A stretch of 40,186 nt of DNA from Myxococcota bacterium. GTDB lineage: Bacteria > Myxococcota_A > UBA796 > JAJRTE01. The position numbers and the translations under genes were made by a program. A model generated the notes under the pieces. The model was not told the DNA's origin and did not search any database. It saw only the letters and a program-made list of their open reading frames with translations. Location of the stretch: assembly GCA_024278455.1 (NCBI GenBank), contig JAJRTE010000150.1, positions 1-40,186 on the forward strand. The letters run 5' to 3'. Shown here one piece after another: positions 33,702 to 40,186 of the stretch (position 1 is the first letter of the stretch; every line of letters starts with the position of its first letter).

Positions 33702-33737
33702 GTCCTCTCGCACGCTCCGAGCGATCGAGGTGTTTCC

Positions 33738-34826
33738 ATGACGTCCCCCGCCTTGTTCTCCCGCTTTCCCCGCCTGGCCGAGCGGATACCCTGGCGCCCC
33801 ATCGGGACCTTCCCGACGCCGGTGGAGCCGCTACGCGCGCAGGAAGGTGGGCCGAGCGGGCGGCTGTTCGTCAAGCGTGACGACCTGTCCGCGGCCCGGT
33901 ACGGGGGCAACAAGGTCAGGAAGCTCGAGCACGTCTTGGCGGACGCGGTGTCCAGGGAGCGCAGGTCACTCATCACGGTCGGCGGTCTCGGATCCAACCA
34001 GTGTCTTGCCACCGCCATTTACGGGCGGCAATTCGGCCTCGAGGTGGATGTGTGCCTGTTCGACCAGCCGGTCAACGGGCATGTGGTCGACGTGCTGCTC
34101 GCCGACGTCGCCGCGGGTGCGCGGATACGGTACGGTGGGACCTACCTGGGTGCCGCGTGGGAGGTCGTTCGGGCGTGGCTGGCGCGCAAGGGAGCCGGGG
34201 AGCGTCCCTACTACGTGCCGCCGGGTTCGACCACCCCGCTTGGTGTACTTGGTTACGTGTCCGCGGGCCTCGAGTTCGCCGAGCAGGTGAGAAGCGGGCT
34301 GGCGCCGGAACCGGACCGGGTGTTCGTCGCCGCGGGGAGCTGCGGGACCGTGGCCGGGCTGGTCATCGGTCTCGAGCTTGGGGGGCTTGCTTCCCGTTGC
34401 GTGGCGGTGCGGATAACGACCGGGCTGGCGGTCAACCGGTGGTACATCCAGCGACTGGTCGAGCGGACCGTGGCGCTGATGCGCCGGGCCGACCCATCGA
34501 TCCCCGGGATCGGCCGGGCGGCCGGGCGGTTCGATTTCGATCTCGAGACCCGGTTCTACGGAGGCGCCTACGGAAGGGAGACGCCGGAAGCCCGGGATGC
34601 CATATCCCGGGCGTTGCCGCAGCTCAGACTCGAGACCACCTACACCGGAAAGGCCCTCGCCGCGTGCCTCGAGCACCACCGCCGCCACCCTGGCGAGACG
34701 CTCCTGTTCTGGAACACGTTCAACTCCGCCCCCCTCGAGAAGGCCGCGGGACTCGAGGCCCTTCCCGGGAATGTGCGAAGGGTGCTCGAAAAGAACGGGA
34801 TACGCGACTATCCTCCCGAAAGGTAG
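33738..34826 (+). CDS. D-cysteine desulfhydrase / ACC deaminase-like PLP enzyme
   Basis: 362 residues, fold type II PLP enzyme (PF00291). ATG 33738 follows GAGGTG. KRDDLSAARYGGNKVRKLE at 47-64 is the family hallmark, with Lys59 forming the Schiff base. GGLGSNQCLATA (82-93) replaces the GGIQSNQTR loop of true ACC deaminases, so the substrate pocket differs. AAGSCGTVAGLVIG is the phosphate-binding glycine loop. Possible activities are D-cysteine desulfhydrase (pyruvate, sulfide and ammonia from D-cysteine) or a related amino-acid deamination; ACC deaminase is less likely given the loop change. Together with the PLP trans-sulfuration enzyme and cysC this makes three sulfur-related genes in the window, though far apart. 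The last 19 bases overlap the convergent permease gene. Confidence 0.9.
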   Translation: MTSPALFSRFPRLAERIPWRPIGTFPTPVEPLRAQEGGPSGRLFVKRDDLSAARYGGNKVRKLEHVLADAVSRERRSLITVGGLGSNQCLATAIYGRQFGLEVDVCLFDQPVNGHVVDVLLADVAAGARIRYGGTYLGAAWEVVRAWLARKGAGERPYYVPPGSTTPLGVLGYVSAGLEFAEQVRSGLAPEPDRVFVAAGSCGTVAGLVIGLELGGLASRCVAVRITTGLAVNRWYIQRLVERTVALMRRADPSIPGIGRAAGRFDFDLETRFYGGAYGRETPEARDAISRALPQLRLETTYTGKALAACLEHHRRHPGETLLFWNTFNSAPLEKAAGLEALPGNVRRVLEKNGIRDYPPER

Positions 34827-36157
34827 ACGAATCGCAGCACGAAGAGCAGCGCAAGGACGTACATCATCCAGTGGGCCTCCTTGCCCCGGCCCGACAACAG
34901 CTTGATGACCGGGAACGCGATGAACGCCAGCGCGATGCCGGTCGCGATCGAGTAGGTAAGCGGCATGGCGATGATGGCGACAAAGGCCGGTACCGCCTCG
35001 GTCGTGTCCCCCCAGTCGATATCGGTGATGGCGCGCACCATCAGGGTGCCGACGATGACCAGGGCCGGTGCGGTGATGGCCGGGACCTGCCCGATCGCCG
35101 CCACGAGCGGGGTCACGAAGAGCGAGAGGAGAAACAGGACCGCCACCGTGACCGCGGTGAGCCCCGTGCGTCCCCCTTCGGCCACCCCGGTGGTGGATTC
35201 GATGTAGCTCGTAACGGTCGGGGTTCCGAAAAACGCCCCACCCACCGTCCCCAGCGAATCCGCGAGCAGCGCTCTCGATGCTCGAGGCAGCTTGCCGTCC
35301 TGGTCGAGGAAGCCACCCTGCTTGGCCACGCCGATGAGTGTCCCGACCGTATCGAACATATCGACGAAGACGAACGCGAAGATAATGTCCAGGAATCCCA
35401 GGCGAAACGCACCGGCAACGTCGAGCTTGCCCAGCACGGGAGTCCATCGTGCCAGGGATGGTACCTGGAAGACTCCTTCCGGGGCCACGGTGACGCCCAT
35501 CGGAATACCGATGAACGCAGTCACCACGATCCCGAGCAGGATGGCTCCCTTGACGTTCCGGGCGAGCAGAACCGCTGTCACCACGATACCCAGGAGCGTC
35601 AACACCGGCTGCGGTTCATGGAGACCGGCCAGGCTCACCAGCGTCGCCGGGTTGTCCACGATCACGCCCCCGTTCTTGAGCCCGATGAACGCGATGAACA
35701 GACCGATTCCCGCACTGATGGCCCCCTTGAGCGCCGGCGGGACCGCGTCGATGATCGCTTCCCGGACCTTGGTCAATGTAAGCACGATGAACAGCATGCC
35801 CGATATCAACACCGCGCCCAGCGCCGTCTGCCACGGAACGCCCATGCCCATGACCACCGTGTAGGTGAAGTAGGCGTTCAGCCCCATGCCCGGCGCCAGC
35901 GCGATGGGGTAGTTGGCCACGAACCCCATCACGAGCGTCGCGAATGCCGCCGAAATCGCAGTCGCGTACATGGCCGCCTCGACGGGCATGCCGGTCGTCG
36001 AGATGATCGACGGGTTGACGAAGATGATGTAGGCCATCGTCATGAAGGTCGTGAGCCCGGCCAGTAGCTCTGTCCTCACCGTGGTGCCGGACGCCTCGAG
36101 GTGAAACACCCGGTCGAGAATGCCGCCTGGTGGTCTCGTCGTGTCCTGTCCGCCCAT
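34808..36157 (-). CDS. NCS2-family purine permease (AzgA/PbuG-like)
   Basis: 449 residues in the inner membrane. ATG 36155-36157, with GGGAGAG about nine bases upstream. A hydrophilic start (ILDRVFHLEASGTTVRTELLAG) leads into TTFMTMAYIIFVNPSI, the first-helix signature of the AzgA branch. APGMGLNAYFTYTVVMGMG and GFLDQDGKLPRASRALLADS are further characteristic blocks. TVTSYIESTTGVAEGGRTGL contains the conserved ESTTGV...GGRTGLTAV motif. About 12-14 membrane spans fit the family. Known members import adenine, hypoxanthine or guanine with protons; which base is taken here cannot be told. There are no purine-metabolism genes next to it. It lies divergent from galE, with 281 bases between. Confidence 0.94.
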   Translation of the reverse strand: MGGQDTTRPPGGILDRVFHLEASGTTVRTELLAGLTTFMTMAYIIFVNPSIISTTGMPVEAAMYATAISAAFATLVMGFVANYPIALAPGMGLNAYFTYTVVMGMGVPWQTALGAVLISGMLFIVLTLTKVREAIIDAVPPALKGAISAGIGLFIAFIGLKNGGVIVDNPATLVSLAGLHEPQPVLTLLGIVVTAVLLARNVKGAILLGIVVTAFIGIPMGVTVAPEGVFQVPSLARWTPVLGKLDVAGAFRLGFLDIIFAFVFVDMFDTVGTLIGVAKQGGFLDQDGKLPRASRALLADSLGTVGGAFFGTPTVTSYIESTTGVAEGGRTGLTAVTVAVLFLLSLFVTPLVAAIGQVPAITAPALVIVGTLMVRAITDIDWGDTTEAVPAFVAIIAMPLTYSIATGIALAFIAFPVIKLLSGRGKEAHWMMYVLALLFVLRFVYLSGG

Positions 36158-36286
36158 GGGGCCGCTCTCCCTTTCGCCGTGACGCCCGTGACGCGGGCTC
36201 GACCACCGCCGGCCACGCCGCCGGGCCTGGATTGCCCCTGTCTCCCTTTTCCCGGACGCCGCCCTTCCACGGCGCCGCTCGAAAAT

Positions 36287-36296
36287 ATGCTACACT
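36287..36296 (+). promoter_or_regulatory. Possible extended -10 promoter for galE-galK
   Basis: TGCTACACT, an extended -10, in an AT-rich patch (GAAAATATGC just before). No -35 at 16-18 bp. A start near 36303 gives a leader of about 135 bases. Confidence 0.4.
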
Positions 36297-36438
36297 GGAA
36301 GCCTGGAGCCGGGCACGGAACACGCCAATGGTAACACGACTCTGCCTCGAGCACATCCCCTGTTGTGTCCGGTGCCTCGAGCCGCCGGCCTGGTGGCCGG
36401 CCGGTGCGAGCCGTGCACGCCGGACGTGAGGACGAAGC

Positions 36439-37449
36439 ATGGGAACCGGCGAGACCATCCTGGTGACCGGAGGTGCGGGATACATCGGGTCGCACACGGT
36501 GCGCGCCCTCCTCGATACCCGTTGGGAGCCGTGGGTTTTCGACAACTTCTCCACCGGGCACCGGGCCGCCCTGCCTCCTGACCTTCCGGTATTCGAAGGG
36601 AACCTGGGCGACCGGGCACGCCTGCGGGCCGTGCTCGAGCACGCCCGTCCGTGGGCGGTCATCCATTTCGCCGCGAGCATCGAAGCCGGCGAGTCGATGG
36701 CCGATCCCTCCCGCTTCTACTGGAACAACGTCGTCAACACGCTCAACCTGGTCGAGGAGATGCGACACGCCGGGGTCCGGCGGATCGTGTTCTCGAGTTC
36801 CGCCGGCGTGTACGGCGCGCCCGAGCGGATCCCCATCCCGGAGACGACGGCCCTGCTGCCGGTCAACACCTATGGCGCCACCAAGGCCATGATGGAGCGG
36901 GTCCTCGAGGATTACCGGCGGGCCTACGGCATCCAGCAGGTCTCGCTGCGCTATTTCAACGCCTGCGGTGCGCACCCCCGCGGAGACATCGGGGAAGCCC
37001 ACCCGGTCAAGAGCCACCTGATCGAACTTGCCATCCTCGCCGCCTTGGGAAAGCGACCGGGAATCACGGTGTTCGGTACCGACTATCCCACGCCGGACGG
37101 AACGGCGGTGCGCGACTATGTCCACGTGGTCGACCTGGCCCACGCCCATGTCCTGGCCCTCGACGCCCTGTCTCGAGACCAGTTCTCCGGGGCCTTCAAC
37201 GTGGGCCTCGGCAGCGGGTTCAGCGTGCTCGAAGTACTCGAGGCGGTCGAGCGCGTCACCGGCCGCAGGCTGGCTCGCTCGAAAGGACCACGGCGACCGG
37301 GAGACCCGCCGGTCCTGGTGGCCGACTCGAGCCGGATCCAGCATGACCTGGGCTGGCAGCCGCGCTACACGAACCTCGACGACATCATCGAAACCGCCTG
37401 GAGGTGGCACCGGACCCACCCCGACGACTTCGGCAGGACGGGACCATGA
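36439..37449 (+). CDS. galE: UDP-glucose 4-epimerase
   Basis: 336 residues. Interconverts UDP-glucose and UDP-galactose with bound NAD. ATG 36439 follows GAGG by seven bases. The extended SDR pattern is complete: GGAGYIG at 11-17 binds NAD, FAASIEAGESMADP is the standard H-F-A-(A/G)-x-x-x-V/A-G-E-S-x block, FSSSAGVYG (118-126) supplies the catalytic Ser, and Y145-G-A-T-K149 is the Y-x-x-x-K dyad. RYFNACGAHP, HLIELAILAALGKR and GTAVRDYVHVVDLAHAH are the usual UDP-sugar-binding segments. Length is typical. Its stop codon overlaps the start of galK (ATGA), so the two are translated together. No galT is present in the window, so galactose-1-phosphate may be handled by a uridylyltransferase elsewhere. 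Confidence 0.96.
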   Translation: MGTGETILVTGGAGYIGSHTVRALLDTRWEPWVFDNFSTGHRAALPPDLPVFEGNLGDRARLRAVLEHARPWAVIHFAASIEAGESMADPSRFYWNNVVNTLNLVEEMRHAGVRRIVFSSSAGVYGAPERIPIPETTALLPVNTYGATKAMMERVLEDYRRAYGIQQVSLRYFNACGAHPRGDIGEAHPVKSHLIELAILAALGKRPGITVFGTDYPTPDGTAVRDYVHVVDLAHAHVLALDALSRDQFSGAFNVGLGSGFSVLEVLEAVERVTGRRLARSKGPRRPGDPPVLVADSSRIQHDLGWQPRYTNLDDIIETAWRWHRTHPDDFGRTGP

Positions 37450-38525
37450 CATCGTTTCGCGACATCTTCGGCGAGGACGAACGGGTATCCTCGAGCGCGC
37501 CTGGGCGCGTCAACCTGCTCGGCGAGCACACGGACTACAACGACGGATGCGTTCTGCCGGCCCCGATTCCCCAGCGGACCACGGTGCGTATCGGCCCATC
37601 CGCGGACGACTGGCACCATTTCTACTCCCACGACCTCGACGCCCGTGCCGACTGCCCCAGGGACGCGGTGACCATCGACGGGTTCGGCGTCTACGTCCTG
37701 GGGTGCATCCGCGTGCTCGAGCGCGTGGCGGGGCCGATCCCGGCTCTGAACCTCACCATCTCCTCTCGAGTCCCCATGGGCGCAGGGCTCTCGAGCAGCG
37801 CGGCGCTCGAAGTCGCCACGGTGAGAGCGCTCTGCCGGTACCTCCATCTCGCGCTCGACGGCGTGGCGATCGCACGGCTGGCCCAGCAGGCTGAAATCGC
37901 ATTCGCCAAGGTCCGTTGCGGCATCATGGACCAGGTGGCATCGAGCCTGGGCAAACCCGGCCACCTCCTGTTCCTCGACACCCGGACCCTCGACAGACGG
38001 ATCCTCCCCCTCCCGGAAGGTACGGAGCTGTTGGTGCTCGATAGCGGTGTGTCGCGGCGCCTGGCATCGAGCGCGTACAACCGCCGGCGCGAGGAGTGCG
38101 AAGAAGCTGCGCGGCTGTTGGGCGTTCGAGCCCTTCGGGATGTCGAGGACCCCGCCATGGTGGAGACCTTGCCCGAGCCGTTCTCGAGGCGTGCCCGGCA
38201 CGTTGTGACCGAGAACCAGCGCGTACTGGCAGCCGCGGCCGGCGCGGACGCAAAGGCATTCGGGGACATGATGAATGCCTCCCACTCGAGCCTTCGAGAC
38301 GACTTCGAGGTCTCCTCGACACCGCTCGACACGCTCGTGACCCTGCTGCAGGAAGCGAAGGGCTGTTTCGGGGCCCGGCTGACCGGCGCCGGGTTCGGTG
38401 GCGCCTGCGTGGCGCTCGTCCAGGCCGGATCCGCCTGCCGCGTGGCCGGTGACGTGTTGGCCCGGTACCGTGCGCTCGGCGGGAGCGGCAGCCGCCTCGT
38501 CCCCGGACCGTCGGGGCGGGCTTGA
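37446..38525 (+). CDS. galK: Galactokinase
   Basis: 359 residues of the GHMP kinase superfamily. Phosphorylates galactose at C1 with ATP. ATG 37446 overlaps the galE stop. The galactokinase signature GRVNLLGEHTDYNDG is at 20-34, the ATP-binding GLSSSAALE at 114-122, and CGIMDQ (158-163) carries the catalytic base Asp162. LTGAGFGGACVALV near the C-terminus is GHMP motif 3. Slightly shorter than the enzyme of Escherichia coli (382 residues), but no motif is missing. It is likely co-transcribed with galE. The end is 51 bases from the convergent gene at 38577, with no intrinsic terminator visible between them. Confidence 0.96.
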   Translation: MTSFRDIFGEDERVSSSAPGRVNLLGEHTDYNDGCVLPAPIPQRTTVRIGPSADDWHHFYSHDLDARADCPRDAVTIDGFGVYVLGCIRVLERVAGPIPALNLTISSRVPMGAGLSSSAALEVATVRALCRYLHLALDGVAIARLAQQAEIAFAKVRCGIMDQVASSLGKPGHLLFLDTRTLDRRILPLPEGTELLVLDSGVSRRLASSAYNRRREECEEAARLLGVRALRDVEDPAMVETLPEPFSRRARHVVTENQRVLAAAAGADAKAFGDMMNASHSSLRDDFEVSSTPLDTLVTLLQEAKGCFGARLTGAGFGGACVALVQAGSACRVAGDVLARYRALGGSGSRLVPGPSGRA

Positions 38526-38576
38526 AACCTGCCCGTGCTTACCGCCCGCCCTTGCTACTGCGCACGCGCAGGCCGC

Positions 38577-39953
38577 TCAATCTCCCCCGGAGAGAATCGC
38601 CACCACCTCATCGATCTCCCCGGTGCTCATGTCCCGGTCCTCCCGAACCGAGCGAATCATCCCGAGGTTCCGTGCCGTGGTCTCTCGCGTCCAACCGGGC
38701 CCACCCATCATCACCACACGCGCCGCAGCGCGCTTCGCATGCTCCCAATCCTCTCCGAGGACCGCGGCCTCCAGGACGGTCGAGACATCCCAGTAGTCGT
38801 TCGATGCCATGCCGCCGCGCCGAGCTGCTGCAAACGACACCACCGGCAGAGTCCGGCGCAGCTCCTCCAGGGCGTCCGGCGTTCCCTTCACGAACAGCAG
38901 GGTTGCCAGATTGATCCCCGGATAGTAGTCACGAGGATCGGCTTCGAACCCTTTCCTGTACCACCCAATCGCCTGGTCGAGATGGGCACTTGCTATCTCC
39001 GGCTTGCCACGATCACGGCCATCTTCGTACCCGTCCTTGTAGATACGGCCGAGGAGCCCGCACGTTTCGGGTGACGGCCCCCGTTCATCGACGACCTCCT
39101 GGAGAACCTCCGCGGCGCGCCTCCTGTCGCCCGCCTCGTTCCTGCGGTTCAGGGCGAACGCGAACTGCTCCCGGATGGTGACGGACGCACGGACCGTCCC
39201 GGGAAGACGTTCGACCAGGCGAATCATGTCGTCCCACGCCTTCACGTCGCGATAGGCAAGGAGCAGGTCCACCAGCAGTTCGGTATGCGTCTCGTTGAAC
39301 GCCCCGAGGCCGCCCTCGATCGCCCGAAGCCCCCTGGCCGCATCCTCTCGATCGACGTCTTCTCTCGCCGCGTGTATCGCCCTTCGAACCTCATCGAAGT
39401 AGACCACACGGTCGCGGAAGCTCTCGGTGACATCGTGGGGGAGATCGATCCCGGGAAACTGCGAAATGAGCTGGAACAAGGGGCTATCCTTGGCGGCAAG
39501 ATCCGCCACGGCGACACGGAGCCGCTTCTCCAGGTTCTCACCGAGCGCCATGGCCGCGGCGTCTGACAGGACCCCCTTCTCGAGGTCGTAGGGAACGGCG
39601 CGAACCAGGGCCACGTCGAAGGGAATCCGGTAGTCCCGCGCGTATATCAGGATGGTGGCTCGAGGCCGGGCACAGTGTCTCACCCCAAGCTCGTAGAACA
39701 CGTTCGGGTTCTGAAGCGTCAGATCGACGATGACGATCTCCGCCAGGAGGAGGCGTTCGAACATCGGCACGTGGATGATTCCCGCGGACCGCTCCTCGTC
39801 GGCCCGGATGACGTCCACCCCCACCCGTTCGGCCGCCGGCCGGATCGCGGCTTCATAGATACGGTCGAAATCGATCTCGCACTGCCCTTCCGTGTCGCGC
39901 TTCTTGCCGAAAGGCATGGCGACGAAACAGAGAGGTCGAATTGCATTCGACAT
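38577..39953 (-). CDS. TIR/deoxyribosyltransferase-like protein with ASK (MAP3K) TRAFs-binding-like helical domain
   Basis: 458 residues. An ATG at 39969-39971 also opens the frame, but the one at 39951-39953 has AGGAGG six bases ahead and is preferred. The N-terminus (about 8-130) shows PLCFVAMPFG, IDFDRIYEAAIRPAAERVGV, IRADEE, AEIVIVDLTLQNPNVFYELG and VRH. This is the predicted nucleotide/NAD-related fold shared by TIR and nucleoside deoxyribosyltransferases, and Glu88 in YELG is the likely catalytic residue. From about 190 to 430 come TPR-like helices (GLLGRIYKDGYEDG, ASAHLDQAIGWYRKGFEADP, YYPGINLATLLF) that match the DUF4071/MAP3K TRAFs-binding region of animal ASK kinases. Such bacterial proteins are discussed as parts of immunity or cell-death systems. 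No kinase, caspase or STAND partner is in view. An octamer repeat lies just upstream. Confidence 0.75.
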   Translation of the reverse strand: MSNAIRPLCFVAMPFGKKRDTEGQCEIDFDRIYEAAIRPAAERVGVDVIRADEERSAGIIHVPMFERLLLAEIVIVDLTLQNPNVFYELGVRHCARPRATILIYARDYRIPFDVALVRAVPYDLEKGVLSDAAAMALGENLEKRLRVAVADLAAKDSPLFQLISQFPGIDLPHDVTESFRDRVVYFDEVRRAIHAAREDVDREDAARGLRAIEGGLGAFNETHTELLVDLLLAYRDVKAWDDMIRLVERLPGTVRASVTIREQFAFALNRRNEAGDRRRAAEVLQEVVDERGPSPETCGLLGRIYKDGYEDGRDRGKPEIASAHLDQAIGWYRKGFEADPRDYYPGINLATLLFVKGTPDALEELRRTLPVVSFAAARRGGMASNDYWDVSTVLEAAVLGEDWEHAKRAAARVVMMGGPGWTRETTARNLGMIRSVREDRDMSTGEIDEVVAILSGGD

Positions 39954-40003
39954 GGCCATCCTCCTCGTCATGAATACAGCCGAACCCGGTCCATCGACCT
40001 ACC

Positions 40004-40067
40004 TACCTCCCTACCTCCCTACCTCCCTACCTCCCTACCTCCCTACCTCCCTCCCTACCTACCTCCC
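40004..40067 (-). repeat. Octanucleotide tandem repeat, GGGAGGTA on the coding strand (six perfect copies plus degenerate ends)
   Basis: On the plus strand TACCTCCC repeats perfectly at 40004-40051; 40052-40067 is TCCC, TACC and another TACCTCCC. Read as mRNA of the downstream minus-strand gene, each unit contains GGGAGGU, complementary to the 16S rRNA tail. It begins seven bases after the stop of the upstream gene and ends 51 bases before ATG 39953. Such perfect short repeats change length by slipped-strand replication. Confidence 0.9.
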
Positions 40068-40073
40068 TTCCCT

Positions 40074-40186
40074 TCAAACCTTGCCCTCCTTGACGAGCCG
40101 CCAGTAGTACTTGCCCAGGACCGTGAGGCCACATGCCTTGGAACGAACGGCCGCGTAGTACATGTGCGCCTCCTCGAGCGGCTCGA
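40074..40186 (-). CDS. C-terminal end of an unidentified protein
   Basis: The last 36 codons and the TGA (40074-40076) of a gene entering from the right edge. The visible peptide is EPLEEAHMYYAAVRSKACGL followed by TVLGKYYWRLVKEGKV: a charged helix, then a short basic-aromatic tail. Codons match the GC-rich neighbours and no stop interrupts the frame. It is on the same strand as the TIR/ASK-like gene, 120 bases upstream, so both could be in one transcript with the octamer repeat between them. Too little is present to identify a family. Confidence 0.5.
   Translation of the reverse strand, partial: EPLEEAHMYYAAVRSKACGLTVLGKYYWRLVKEGKV

Noticed and set aside
34001..36067. Long plus-strand open frame across the PLP enzyme and permease genes
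   Set aside because: It spans two convergent genes with strong motifs. Its own translation is Arg/His/Asp-rich noise.

Overview
The window is a GC-rich (roughly two thirds G+C by eye) bacterial chromosomal segment. Three kinds of gene point to a predatory or surface-protein-rich Gram-negative lineage of the Myxococcota / former Deltaproteobacteria type. There are three lipoproteins carrying MopE-type acidic putative metal-binding repeats, a protein with 18 thrombospondin type-3 repeats and a hydrophobic, arginine-rich C-terminal tail, and a large beta-propeller lipoprotein. Other high-GC uncultured phyla (for example Acidobacteriota or Eisenbacteria-like groups) cannot be excluded, and no rRNA or tRNA gene was found to settle it. 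The hexamer CTCGAG occurs about 120 times by hand count, several-fold more than composition predicts.

Layout. 1-228: start of a minus-strand AAA-ATPase-like / PD-(D/E)XK-type gene cut by the window edge. 469-2223: lipoprotein with 11 MopE repeats. 2418-3680 (minus): PLP-dependent Cys/Met metabolism enzyme, divergent from a secreted subtilisin-like protease (4042-6576). 6715-8685: a thioredoxin-fold redoxin and a GNAT acetyltransferase. 8696-13766 (minus): two more MopE-repeat lipoproteins, one with a glycine-rich C-terminus and one with a parallel beta-helix. 14191-15333: XRE-type regulator and an RRM RNA-binding protein, each behind a near-consensus promoter. 15520-17121 (minus): APS kinase and a retropepsin-like aspartic protease. 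17461-27619: beta-propeller lipoprotein, fused MFS/spermidine-synthase-like membrane protein and the thrombospondin type-3 protein, the last overlapping tail to tail with a rhomboid-family protease gene (27585-29216, minus). 29514-31648: small membrane protein and a GAF-containing adenylate cyclase. 31645-32025: remnant of a ParB-like gene running into a 21-bp tandem repeat. 32152-34826: PAPS-dependent sulfotransferase, a small unknown protein and a D-cysteine desulfhydrase/ACC-deaminase-like enzyme. 34808-36157 (minus): NCS2 purine permease. 36439-38525: galE-galK with overlapping stop and start. 38577-40186 (minus): a TIR/deoxyribosyltransferase-like protein with an ASK/MAP3K TRAFs-binding-like helical region, preceded by an octanucleotide tandem repeat and the end of another gene.

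Functional links. APS kinase makes PAPS, the donor used by the sulfotransferase 16 kb away. GalE and GalK belong to galactose/UDP-sugar metabolism. The rhomboid protease and the C-terminally tagged thrombospondin protein form a plausible protease-substrate pair. The most unusual spot is the right edge, where an array of Shine-Dalgarno-like octamers (GGGAGGTA on the coding strand) sits directly ahead of a putative immunity or cell-death protein, which suggests a contingency (phase-variable) locus.
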